A stretch of 64,000 nucleotides of DNA, taken from positions 434,001 through 498,000 of the forward strand of contig CAJTQR010000002.1 in the NCBI GenBank assembly GCA_910578515.1. The letters are read 5' to 3'. Origin of the DNA: an uncultured Duncaniella sp. GTDB taxonomy: Bacteria; Bacteroidota; Bacteroidia; Bacteroidales; Muribaculaceae. A model generated the notes under the pieces. That model saw only the letters and a program-made list of their open reading frames with translations, was not told the origin of the DNA and did not search any database. Positions within the stretch are counted from its first letter, which is position 1; every line of letters begins with the position of its first letter. Both the position numbers and the translations under genes were made by a program. Shown piece after piece: positions 42,230 to 50,247 of the stretch.

Positions 42230-43267
42230 ATGGCTAAATCGCGAAAAAATATTAACAGTTTCCACTGTCCCGGGCTTTTTGATGGTCTTGAAGACTTTCA
42301 AGAGCGCATGGATGGTGACTTTGAGGTGATTCCGGCCAAGAAAATGGACGAGATAGTGCGCAGGATTAAAGCTGACAGGAGTTCAGCAAAAGCTCTCGAC
42401 GAGATGGCTCCGCTGTCACCTACCGACCATATATTTTTCATGAGTTTCGGAAGCGGCAGCAGCGGCAACTGTTCCTATATCGGGGATAGACAGAGCGGAT
42501 TTCTGATAGATGCTGGCGTTGAGACCAAAAAAGTGGTGGACTCGCTGCGTTCCAACGGTATTTCTATGGATGCCGTGAAAGGTATATGCCTTACGCATGA
42601 CCATGGCGACCATATAAGATATGTCTACAACATAGTGCGTACCTATCGTCACATAAAAATTTATTGCACACCCAAGGCATTCAACGGCATATTGCGACGT
42701 CACAGTGTGTCGCGCCGTATCAAGGATTATCATGTGGCTATATATAAGGAATTCCCGTTCCGATTGGGCAATTTCGAGGTGACAGCCTTTGATGTGAAAC
42801 ATGACGGAGCTGACAACGCCGGTTTTTTTATCTCGCATGGTAACCGACATTTCGCCATTGCCACCGATTTGGGCTGTGTGAGTGAACGTGTGGACTATTA
42901 CATGCGCATGGCTGAGTATATAGTCATTGAGGCTAACTACGATGAGACAATGCTCCGCAACGGAAGCTATCCGGAATATCTCAAGGCGAGGATAGCGGCC
43001 GACAACGGACACATGGATAATGTGAAGACCGCCGAGTATCTCGCGCAAATCTACCGTCCCGAAATCAAGAACATCTATCTTTGTCATCTCAGCCACGACA
43101 ACAATACGCCTGAAAAGGCATTGGGAGCCGTTACAGCGTCGTTAAGAAGCGCTGGTGTCACTCGTATAGGCAACGGCTTCGTAAGCCTTGCAAACCCCGA
43201 GGAAGAGCCTCAGGTGCATCTTGTGGCGCTCCCGCGCTATGATTCAAGCCCTCTTTATACATTGTAG
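42230..43267 (+). CDS. MBL-fold metallo-hydrolase (YycJ/WalJ-like) with N-terminal extension
   Basis: This 345-residue protein has a metallo-beta-lactamase fold beginning at about residue 71 (FMSFGSGSSGNCSYI). The HxHxDH motif is present as H123, H125, D127 and H128 in LTHDHGDH. Later metal-site blocks include FDVKHDG and LCHLSHDN. The core resembles the YycJ/WalJ group, linked to DNA processing or cell-wall control in Firmicutes. The first 70 residues form a charged extension (PAKKMDEIVRRIKADRSS) not typical of that group. It follows the RsmI-like gene by 51 bp. The exact substrate is unknown. Confidence 0.87.
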   Translation: MAKSRKNINSFHCPGLFDGLEDFQERMDGDFEVIPAKKMDEIVRRIKADRSSAKALDEMAPLSPTDHIFFMSFGSGSSGNCSYIGDRQSGFLIDAGVETKKVVDSLRSNGISMDAVKGICLTHDHGDHIRYVYNIVRTYRHIKIYCTPKAFNGILRRHSVSRRIKDYHVAIYKEFPFRLGNFEVTAFDVKHDGADNAGFFISHGNRHFAIATDLGCVSERVDYYMRMAEYIVIEANYDETMLRNGSYPEYLKARIAADNGHMDNVKTAEYLAQIYRPEIKNIYLCHLSHDNNTPEKALGAVTASLRSAGVTRIGNGFVSLANPEEEPQVHLVALPRYDSSPLYTL

Positions 43268-43633
43268 GAGTTAATTCTTGTAACATCCTCCTCTGCATCT
43301 ACCGGCAATTCTATAAGATTGTTGAGCTTAGCCTGGACTTCTTCTGAGCTCCTGGCGACGGTAACATGGGTGGATTATGCTTATATATGTAAAAATTCAA
43401 TGCGGCACATGGTTCTCTCAACCTGGTGCCGCATCGTTTAACAATAGCATTTTGAAATCTTTTATTTTAGATTACCTAACCTACTTGTTGATGTAGTTAT
43501 TTCGTATAATTATCTGTATGCAAAATTAGTAAGAATCATCTGCCTCCGCTATACCTAAATTTAAGTATTTTGGTGTGATTTTCAGCTGTCTGCTAATCAA
43601 AACCGATTAGAAGCAACGCAGATGTATGGATTT
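43268..43633. other. 366-bp convergent intergenic region with a hairpin and a possible gene remnant
   Basis: Between the convergent MBL and DUF308 genes there is a hairpin at 43400-43434 (ATGCGGCAC/GTGCCGCAT plus GGTT/AACC), probably terminating the MBL gene. On the minus strand, about 38 codons ending at 43258 read like protein (for example SSEEVQAKLNNLIELPV) but lack a start codon. The rest (43450-43633) shows nothing recognisable. Confidence 0.5.
43400..43434 (+). terminator. hairpin terminator candidate after the MBL gene
   Basis: ATGCGGCAC pairs with GTGCCGCAT, and inside it GGTT with AACC, around CTCTC. The T-tract after it is weak, so termination is inferred from position between convergent genes. 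Confidence 0.5.
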
Positions 43634-44203
43634 TCACTCGGTTTTCTCAGCCGGAGGGAGCTGTGAGTCATCGTTGCGGTGACTCGGATGTGTCGCTACC
43701 CATTCCATAAGCGAACTTATGGCTGAGCATACAAATGCGATTCCTGTGACAAGAAGCACGATACTGTTGATTGTGCGCACGCTGGTACACATCACTATCA
43801 CCCCTGTGACAATAAGCAGCACAGGAATAATGTAATAATAGAACGGCAGCACGAACGGCCGTGCGAGCCATGCCACGAAGCAAAGATGATAACCTCCTAT
43901 GATGATGAGGAGAACACCGAACAAGGTCACCATTATGCCTGCGAACTGTTCGGGCATCGCACACATGATTACCCCCAATGCCAATGCGCCGATACCGGCG
44001 AGCACAGAGGTGGTGCTTTTGCGTTCCTTGCTCAACGCTCCGATAAGTACTGAGAACACACCGGGTATGATAAACATAACCCCTATCATTATCACAATCC
44101 ATGCCATGATGTCGAGGTGATTGTGCAATACTATCATCGCTATACCTGCGATGCCGACTATTAGTGAGGTGAAGAGGTCGGTTCTCCCATTCATTCCGCC
44201 CAT
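43634..44203 (-). CDS. DUF308 (HdeD-like) membrane protein
   Basis: This 189-residue protein has six hydrophobic helices in three pairs, the pattern of DUF308/HdeD proteins: helices near 10-27, 32-55, 66-85, 87-110, 118-138 and 142-165. A polar C-terminal tail follows (THPSHRNDDSQLPPAEKTE). HdeD of E. coli is an acid-resistance membrane protein, but the function of this family in Bacteroidetes is not established. It is monocistronic, convergent with the MBL gene and upstream of the glycogen operon terminator. Confidence 0.85.
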   Translation of the reverse strand: MGGMNGRTDLFTSLIVGIAGIAMIVLHNHLDIMAWIVIMIGVMFIIPGVFSVLIGALSKERKSTTSVLAGIGALALGVIMCAMPEQFAGIMVTLFGVLLIIIGGYHLCFVAWLARPFVLPFYYYIIPVLLIVTGVIVMCTSVRTINSIVLLVTGIAFVCSAISSLMEWVATHPSHRNDDSQLPPAEKTE

Positions 44204-44285
44204 AAATATATATAATTTAATAGTTGATACCTTGGAGTGCCACGGAGTAAGCTCCGGGTCTCTTTATTTTATACATCCCGCGCGG

Positions 44286-44329
44286 ATAAAAGTTCACCCG
44301 CACCTTAAAAGAAAAGATGCGGGTGAAAC
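44286..44329 (-). terminator. terminator of the glycogen operon
   Basis: GTTCACCCGCACC and GATGCGGGTGAAAC form a stem of about 13 bp. On the minus strand the hairpin is followed by TTTTATCC. It lies 32 bases after the GH57 stop. Confidence 0.85.
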
Positions 44330-44360
44330 TATAATGGAAGATTCTGTGTCAGATTAAAAA

Positions 44361-45809
44361 TCATTCAGCTTTGGGGGCTTCTTCCTCGGCTGCTTTGTCC
44401 GCTTTCTTGCATTTCTTGGCGGCAGGTTTGGCAGCGGCTTTTTTTGTTGTCTTTTTTGTCTTCTTTTCAGCAGCCTCCTCTTTCTCACGTAGCAGGTGCT
44501 CTTCGTTGAAGTGCTCTATGTTCTTGCGCATTGATTCCGCTTCCTTATTCAAGGCTTCAATCTCACGCTCCTGGTTACGGATGGTGGTGAGGAGTGAACT
44601 TAGTTCCTCATTGTCGATTGACATTGGGTACTGTTCCTCTACGCGTACAATGAAGTCGGCAAGGACATTCATATAGTTGGTGAATGCATCAAACGGAGTG
44701 TCGTAAGGAGAGAACTGTGAGTGTACCGAACCATCGTGCATGTTCTTGGTTGACATGTAGAAGAAATGGTCGGCAGCCTGGAGATAATACCAGTCCTGTT
44801 TCAGACGACGGTCCTCGCAAAGACGCACACGCTCGCTTACGGAGTAGAGCTTGTTGAATGCTTCGTTCTGGAGCTTGTTGCCGAGCCATGCAGAGGTGTC
44901 GCGTGCCTCATCTGCCCATGATATGGGATGCAGCACTGAAAGTTCAGCTACAGCCTTCAGTTTGGTCACAGCAGTGGTCGGTGTCCAGAATTCTATGCCG
45001 CGTTCCTCGGCGAAGCGGGGGAGGGCTTCAAGAAATTGGAATATACCGGTCTCGCAGGGCTGGAAGTCTCCGAACACCTCGAGGTTCATGAACAGGTTCA
45101 CAATCTGCTCCTCGGCGGGAGTATTTGCAATCCAGTCGATGTACTTGTCGGCGGTGAGAGGATATTCATCCCATGAGGTATTGCTGAAACGGTCAGAGAT
45201 ATCGTCGCTGAACTTGTCGTTCTTCAGAAGTATTTTCAGCTTGGGAGCTGAAGCGGCGCTGTAGACATAGTTGGGTGATTTCCAACCGAGGATATGCTTT
45301 GCACCTTCGGTGATGACACCCTTGTAGCCCATGGCGAGAATCTGCGGAGCGAGTTCGTCGCTGTAGATAAGCTCGGTGTTGCGGAGCACCTTAGGCTGTA
45401 CACCGAAGAGTTCCTTGATTTTCTCATCATGCACCTTGACCTGGTTGGCAAATTCTTCCGGGTCAGCGAGCGATGAAAGTGAGTGAGCGTAGGTCTCGGC
45501 GAGGAATTCCACGCAGCCTGTGTCAGCAAGCTTCTTGAGAAGGTCGATGAATTCGGGAACATATTGTTCGAATTGCTCGAGAGCTGTGCCGGTGATTGAG
45601 AGGGCGCATTTGAACTTGCCGTTTGACTCTTCAATCATCTTGAGGAGGCTTTCGGCTGCAGGGATATAACTGCGCTGGGCTATGCGGGTCACGATGTCGT
45701 CGTTGGCGAAGTCATCATAATAGTAGTGGTCGTTACCTATGTCGAAGAAGCGATATCTTTTCAGACGGAATGGCTGGTGAATCTGAAAATAGAAACAAAT
45801 TGCTTTCAT
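44361..45809 (-). CDS. GH57 family alpha-glucan hydrolase with Lys/Ala-rich tail
   Basis: This 482-residue cytoplasmic protein starts MKAICFYFQIHQPFRLKRY with the GH57 HQP motif. Further GH57 regions follow: LAETYAHSL (about 143), the nucleophile region with VLRNTELIYSDELA, and NLFMNLEVFGDFQP. GH57 enzymes act on alpha-1,4-glucans as amylase or 4-alpha-glucanotransferase. After about residue 395 comes a coiled-coil segment (NQEREIEALNKEAESMRKN). A Lys/Ala-rich tail rich in KKAAAK-type sequence follows (about 445-482), unusual for the family. It is third in the operon debranching enzyme-GT4-GH57, which points to storage-glycogen turnover. Confidence 0.92.
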   Translation of the reverse strand: MKAICFYFQIHQPFRLKRYRFFDIGNDHYYYDDFANDDIVTRIAQRSYIPAAESLLKMIEESNGKFKCALSITGTALEQFEQYVPEFIDLLKKLADTGCVEFLAETYAHSLSSLADPEEFANQVKVHDEKIKELFGVQPKVLRNTELIYSDELAPQILAMGYKGVITEGAKHILGWKSPNYVYSAASAPKLKILLKNDKFSDDISDRFSNTSWDEYPLTADKYIDWIANTPAEEQIVNLFMNLEVFGDFQPCETGIFQFLEALPRFAEERGIEFWTPTTAVTKLKAVAELSVLHPISWADEARDTSAWLGNKLQNEAFNKLYSVSERVRLCEDRRLKQDWYYLQAADHFFYMSTKNMHDGSVHSQFSPYDTPFDAFTNYMNVLADFIVRVEEQYPMSIDNEELSSLLTTIRNQEREIEALNKEAESMRKNIEHFNEEHLLREKEEAAEKKTKKTTKKAAAKPAAKKCKKADKAAEEEAPKAE

Positions 45810-45819
45810 TGGTCTTATT

Positions 45820-45860
45820 AGTTTTGAGTTGTGAGTTTTGAGTCATTACAGCTCAAAACT
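45820..45860. repeat. short AGTTTTGAG repeats between GT4 and GH57 genes
   Basis: AGTTTTGAG occurs at 45820-45828 and 45834-45842, with its complement CTCAAAACT at 45852-45860. The element could fold as a hairpin in the intercistronic RNA. Nothing else is visible in this 51-bp gap. Confidence 0.5.
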
Positions 45861-47120
45861 TTATCGATTTAATACTTTATTATAAATATCTATCACTTTG
45901 CGTCCTGCCTTGTCCCAGGTAATCTGATTTACCTCCGCGAGACCATCCTCACGCAGCTGTTCATACATAGCCGGGTAAGTGACGATGGAGTGGATGGCAT
46001 CAGCCATGGCGTCGATATCCCAGTAGTCGGTCTTGATTACGTTTGTGAGGATTTCGGCGCAACCGCTCTGCTTGGAGATGATGGATGGTACACCCATCTG
46101 CATGGCTTCGAGTGGTGAGATACCGAATGGCTCTGAAACTGAAGGCATGATGTAGACATCAGACGCCTTGAGCATTTCATATACCTGGTTTCCTCTCTGG
46201 AATCCGGGGAAATGGAAACGGTCGGCTATACCGCGTTCGGCGGCAAGGAGTATCATCTTGTCCATCATATCCCCGCTTCCTGCCATGACGAAGCGCACGT
46301 TGGGATTGTTTTTGAGCACCTTGGCGGCAGCCTCAACGAAGTATTCAGGACCTTTCTGCATGGTGATACGTCCGAGGAAGGTCACCACCTTGTCCTTCGA
46401 CTTATGTTCAGGCACGTTGAGCTGCTCGGGGGTGAGCGGAGTCACCGCATTGTGAACGGTAGTTACTTTGGCTGGGTCGATGCCGTAATTGTTGATTACG
46501 GTGTCGCGTGTAAGGTTCGACACACAGATGATGTGGTCGGCATTGTTCATGCCATCCTTCTCGATGCCAAACACGGTGGGATTGGGTTTCCCTCGTGAAC
46601 GGTCGAATTCAGTGGCGTGGACGTGGATTACGAGCGGTTTGCCCGACACCTGCTTGGCGTGAATTCCGGCAGGGTAGGTGAGCCAGTCGTGCGAGTGAAT
46701 GATATCGAAGTCAACGGTGCGTGCCACTACTCCGGCGCATATTGAGTAATTGTTGATTTCCTCAACAAGATTGTCGGGATAACGACCGGAAAATTCAAGG
46801 CATCCCAGGTCGTTGGTGCGCATGTAGTTGAAGTCGGCGTAGATATGGTCACGGAGCTTGAAGTACAAATCGGGATTCATCACATTGCCAATGCGCTGTT
46901 CCACATAGTCACGGCTTACATCGCGCCATGCTATGGGTACCTGCGACATTCCGATGATGTTGGCGAAGTGTTTCTCCTCGTCACCGAATGGCTTGGGGAT
47001 TACAAATGTGATATCCATATCGCCACACTCCCACATACCCTTTGTGAGACCGTAGCTGGCAGTGCCCAGACCGCCGAGGATGTGAGGGGGGAATTCCCAC
47101 CCGAACATTAATGCTTTCAT
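45861..47120 (-). CDS. GT4 family glycosyltransferase (glycogen synthase-like)
   Basis: This 419-residue protein begins MKALMFGWEFPPHILGGLGT, the acceptor-side glycine loop of GT-B glycosyltransferases. It includes DIIHSHDWLTYPAGI (about 140) and the C-terminal nucleotide-sugar site FLGRITMQKGPEYFVEA and SVSEPFGISPLEAMQMGVP, with the E-x7-E motif. It probably extends alpha-1,4-glucan from a nucleotide-glucose donor in the cytoplasm. It follows the debranching enzyme gene by 15 bp and precedes the GH57 gene. The donor (UDP- or ADP-glucose) cannot be told from sequence. Confidence 0.92.
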   Translation of the reverse strand: MKALMFGWEFPPHILGGLGTASYGLTKGMWECGDMDITFVIPKPFGDEEKHFANIIGMSQVPIAWRDVSRDYVEQRIGNVMNPDLYFKLRDHIYADFNYMRTNDLGCLEFSGRYPDNLVEEINNYSICAGVVARTVDFDIIHSHDWLTYPAGIHAKQVSGKPLVIHVHATEFDRSRGKPNPTVFGIEKDGMNNADHIICVSNLTRDTVINNYGIDPAKVTTVHNAVTPLTPEQLNVPEHKSKDKVVTFLGRITMQKGPEYFVEAAAKVLKNNPNVRFVMAGSGDMMDKMILLAAERGIADRFHFPGFQRGNQVYEMLKASDVYIMPSVSEPFGISPLEAMQMGVPSIISKQSGCAEILTNVIKTDYWDIDAMADAIHSIVTYPAMYEQLREDGLAEVNQITWDKAGRKVIDIYNKVLNR

Positions 47121-47135
47121 GGGTGTGTGAAGATA

Positions 47136-49073
47136 TTAGTCCATTATGAATTTTTTGAGTGTGGTGAGAGTGCGGAGCACTTCTGCGACATTGGTCACAT
47201 GGCTTATCGCGCCGCGTCCGGTGAAGGGCGGGTTGGCATCATAGAGCTGTGAGAGTGAGCCGATGCAGCCTTGTGTCATTTCGTCCTCGAAACCGATGAG
47301 CATACGGTCGATGTAGCTTACGCCACTCATGCCGAACACCTTGAGATAAGCGTCGCTGTAGAATCCCATCAGCCATGGACGTGCCGGTCCGTTGTGAAGT
47401 GCCATTTCGCGTTCCTCGGGTGAGCCGAGATAATTGGGACGGTATCCGTAGCTCTTCGGTGAGAGTGTGCGGAGACCCTTCGGGGTGAGAAGCTCACGGG
47501 TCACTATATCGAGCACACGTTTGCGCTGGCGACGGTCAAGCGGAGAATAATCCAGACCTATCGCTATCGCCATGTTGGGGCGCACGGACGGGTCGGCGTA
47601 TGTGCCGTTGACATAATCGTATAGATAACCGTAGTCGTTGAGGAACATTGAGATGAACGGTTGAGCCATCTTTTCGGCGAGTGCCTTGTACTTCTCTTCG
47701 TCGGGAGTGCCTTCGGTGAGGCGTGACGCGAATACAAGCGCATTATACCAAAGCGCATTGAATTCAACCAGATAACCTGTGCGGGCTACTATCGGACGTC
47801 CGCCGAGCGAGGCGTTCATCCACGACATCGGTTTCTGTGTGCCGTCGGTGGTTATCATGCCGTTCTCGTCCACATGCAGGAAGGGATGCTTCTGCTCCAG
47901 GATGAAGTTGAGTGTTTCGAGTACTGTATCGAGATAGCGTTCGCGGGCAGCATCACGGCCGTATGCCTTGGCATATTGCTGGAGAGCCCAGATGCCCCAC
48001 AGAGGCACGTCGGGGAGGTCGATGCCGAGAATACGCTGGTCGAGATTGCCTGTGAGCATGAAATTCTTGGCAGCCTTGAGGGCTGTCTCGGCAATCTTCT
48101 CGAAGTCTTCGCGGTGGTTGATGGCGATGGTGGCGCCGGGAAGTGCCATGAAGGTGTTGCGGGCCAGAATCTTTCCCCAGGGATAACCGGAGAGCAGATA
48201 CATATTTCCGTCGGGAGTGTTGAGGTAACACTGCTTAACTGCGTTTTTCAGACAGTTGAAGAATGATGTGCGGCATGTACGCTGTGCTATTTCCTTCTCA
48301 TACATCTTGGCGAGTGAGCGGGGCGACACTTCGCTGAGACCTGCCGAGAAGATGATTGATTCACCTTTCTTGATGGGTACATCGAAATATCCGGGTACCC
48401 AGAGGTCCTCGGTATAGGGCACACCGCGTTCAAGGTCCTTCACATATTCGAAGCCATTGTACCAGTTAGGCTCATAAGTCCATGTTGGTTTATGGCTGAA
48501 CTGCATGTAGAGAGTAGGATAACCTTTATAGAGGCAGGCAGCCACACCATTGTTGATTTCCGGTACCTCGGTGTTGATTACATCATTGGCGATACAGAGT
48601 TCATTGGCATCGCGGAATGCGAGTACGGGGCGGAAACGGAGTGTTGTGGGTGAATGTGCCTCCACGAGGGTATAGCGGATGAGGATGCGGTTCTCGTGGG
48701 AGATGAAGATTTTCTCCTTGGTGAGAATTACGCCACCCACGCGGTAAGTGGTGCGCGGCACACTTTCGCAGTCAAATTCGCGGATATACTTGTGACCGTT
48801 CGGACTCATCACGCCGCCGCTGTAGCGGTGCAGACCCAGGTTGAACGGAGCGCCGTGCTGATACACGGTTTCATCGAGCGACGACAGCATGACATGCCAT
48901 GAGTTACCCAGCTCAGGGACGGGCACAACTAAGAGTCCGTGCTGTTTGCGGGTATTGCAGTCTACTATCGTTGTGCAATGATACGCACCGGTCTGATTAG
49001 TACGGAGCATCTCTTTCGGAAGTGATTGCTCCAGGTTAATCATGAGGTTTTTATCAAACTTAAGATAGCTCAT
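47136..49073 (-). CDS. glycogen debranching enzyme (amylo-alpha-1,6-glucosidase family)
   Basis: This 645-residue protein has an N-terminal glycogen-debranching domain (about 15-250, starting near EMLRTNQTGAYHCTTI) and a C-terminal (alpha/alpha)6 barrel (about 290-640). The barrel has GYPWGKILARNTFMALPGATIA, DVPLWGIWALQQYA, SLGGRPIVARTGYLVEFNALWYNAL and HNGPARPWLMGFYSDAYLK. This is the bacterial/archaeal type that removes alpha-1,6-linked glucose branches. No signal peptide is present, so it works in the cytoplasm on stored glycogen. It is the first gene of the operon. A TATATTTG -7-like box at 49198-49205 is a weak promoter candidate. Confidence 0.94.
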   Translation of the reverse strand: MSYLKFDKNLMINLEQSLPKEMLRTNQTGAYHCTTIVDCNTRKQHGLLVVPVPELGNSWHVMLSSLDETVYQHGAPFNLGLHRYSGGVMSPNGHKYIREFDCESVPRTTYRVGGVILTKEKIFISHENRILIRYTLVEAHSPTTLRFRPVLAFRDANELCIANDVINTEVPEINNGVAACLYKGYPTLYMQFSHKPTWTYEPNWYNGFEYVKDLERGVPYTEDLWVPGYFDVPIKKGESIIFSAGLSEVSPRSLAKMYEKEIAQRTCRTSFFNCLKNAVKQCYLNTPDGNMYLLSGYPWGKILARNTFMALPGATIAINHREDFEKIAETALKAAKNFMLTGNLDQRILGIDLPDVPLWGIWALQQYAKAYGRDAARERYLDTVLETLNFILEQKHPFLHVDENGMITTDGTQKPMSWMNASLGGRPIVARTGYLVEFNALWYNALVFASRLTEGTPDEEKYKALAEKMAQPFISMFLNDYGYLYDYVNGTYADPSVRPNMAIAIGLDYSPLDRRQRKRVLDIVTRELLTPKGLRTLSPKSYGYRPNYLGSPEEREMALHNGPARPWLMGFYSDAYLKVFGMSGVSYIDRMLIGFEDEMTQGCIGSLSQLYDANPPFTGRGAISHVTNVAEVLRTLTTLKKFIMD

Positions 49074-49301
49074 TTATAATAGTTAGTTATTATTAGTTTT
49101 CGGTATAGATTGATGATTTAGATTGTTTAATGCTAATGTCGTAAACAAATGAATCGTGTTATTAACTCACGAATTTAGGATTTTTCAACGATAAAAACAA
49201 ATATAAATCTTAAAAATTAATAAATGTTTGTAAAGCGTGTCTAACAGCGATGTTATGAAACATATTTTCCGCCGTAAGGATGTGGATGTGTGACAATAAA
49301 G

Positions 49302-49340
49302 CGACGCCCGGATTCTGCTGAATGCGGAATCCGGGCGTCG
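49302..49340 (-). terminator. terminator of the rpmB-rpmG-DUF4295 operon
   Basis: CGACGCCCGGATTC and GAATCCGGGCGTCG form a perfect 14-bp stem. On the minus strand it is followed by CTTTATTG. It lies 26 bases after the DUF4295 stop. Confidence 0.88.
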
Positions 49341-49366
49341 GTATATCAGATAAAATTATCACGCTC

Positions 49367-49516
49367 TTATTTGAGAGCATCTTTTACGCTGTCGTTGGGA
49401 ACCATCTGTTCCTGGAAGGTGTAAGCACCAGTCTTCGCCGACTTAACGACCTTGATGACCTTGCTATAGGTACGACCTTCACCTTTTTGCAGAGATGCAA
49501 CGGTTTTCTTTGCCAT
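49367..49516 (-). CDS. DUF4295 small basic protein (ribosome-cluster)
   Basis: This 49-residue protein starts MAKKTVASLQKGEGRTYSK and ends SVKDALK. It matches the DUF4295 family, a short lysine-rich protein encoded after rpmG in Bacteroidetes. It is translated 11 bp after rpmG and shares the operon and terminator. A link to the ribosome is suggested only by its constant neighbours and its basic composition. Confidence 0.9.
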   Translation of the reverse strand: MAKKTVASLQKGEGRTYSKVIKVVKSAKTGAYTFQEQMVPNDSVKDALK

Positions 49517-49527
49517 GAGTCAGTGAA

Positions 49528-49716
49528 TTATTTAATTTCTTTGTGAACTGTTACTTTCTTAAGGATGGGGTTGTATTTCTTCAACTCCAGACGCTCGGTG
49601 GTATTCTTGCGGTTCTTGGTAGTGATGTAGCGAGAAGTACCGGGCATGCCACTTGCCTTATGTTCGGTGCATTCGAGGATGACCTGAACGCGATTGCCTT
49701 TAGCTTTCTTTGCCAT
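49528..49716 (-). CDS. rpmG: 50S ribosomal protein bL33
   Basis: This 62-residue protein contains GNRVQVILECTEH, GTSRYITTKNRKNT and LELKKYNPILKK, the bL33 signature. The cysteine pairs of zinc-binding bL33 forms are missing (only one Cys), so it is the zinc-free type. It is translated 4 bp after rpmB. Confidence 0.97.
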   Translation of the reverse strand: MAKKAKGNRVQVILECTEHKASGMPGTSRYITTKNRKNTTERLELKKYNPILKKVTVHKEIK

Positions 49717-49720
49717 CTTC

Positions 49721-49981
49721 TTATAATATGTCTAAGTATTTGATTTCTGTTATGTAACCCTTGGTTATGGCTTCCTTGACTGCTGCGTCAAGACCCTTCT
49801 TGTTGATGGTGCGAAGACCTGCGGCGGAAATGGTAAGGGTAATCCAAGCTTGCTCCTCAACCCAGAAGAATTTCTTGTTGAAGAGATTTACATCAAACTT
49901 ACGCTTGGTGCGACGCTTTGAGTGCGACACATTGTTGCCCACCATCGCTTTCTTGCCTGTAATCTGACAAATTTTTGACAT
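49721..49981 (-). CDS. rpmB: 50S ribosomal protein bL28
   Basis: This 86-residue protein starts MSKICQITGKKAMVGNNVSHS followed by the basic RRTKRKF segment, the bL28 signature, and continues RTINKKGLDAAVKEA. It is the first gene of the rpmB-rpmG-DUF4295 operon, with a near-consensus promoter at 50116-50147. Only one N-terminal Cys is seen, so it is not the zinc-ribbon form. Confidence 0.98.
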   Translation of the reverse strand: MSKICQITGKKAMVGNNVSHSKRRTKRKFDVNLFNKKFFWVEEQAWITLTISAAGLRTINKKGLDAAVKEAITKGYITEIKYLDIL

Positions 49982-50115
49982 GGCTGTTGGTTTTTATCTC
50001 TTTGTTTTTACTAAATATTAGTCTCAGTGTCCTGTGGCCGCCATCTCACGTCTCATATCGGTGCTAAGTGCATCTCTAATAGCACCTTTCGAGGATGTGC
50101 CACAAAACTCGGCTG

Positions 50116-50147
50116 CAAAGTTAAGCACTTTTTGCCTTATAAACAAA
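50116..50147 (-). promoter_or_regulatory. promoter of the rpmB operon
   Basis: The minus strand has TTTG (50144-50147) and TAACTTTG (50116-50123) with a 20-bp spacer. Transcription would start near 50109, giving a leader of about 128 nt. Confidence 0.72.
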
Positions 50148-50247
50148 CTTTTTTAGAGGAATTTAGATTTTACTCACAATTTTTACAGCGCTTTTCCTCT
50201 TTGGTTCTTTCCTCAGGCTGCCGCCTCTCTGTCCCCACGCCGTGGCT

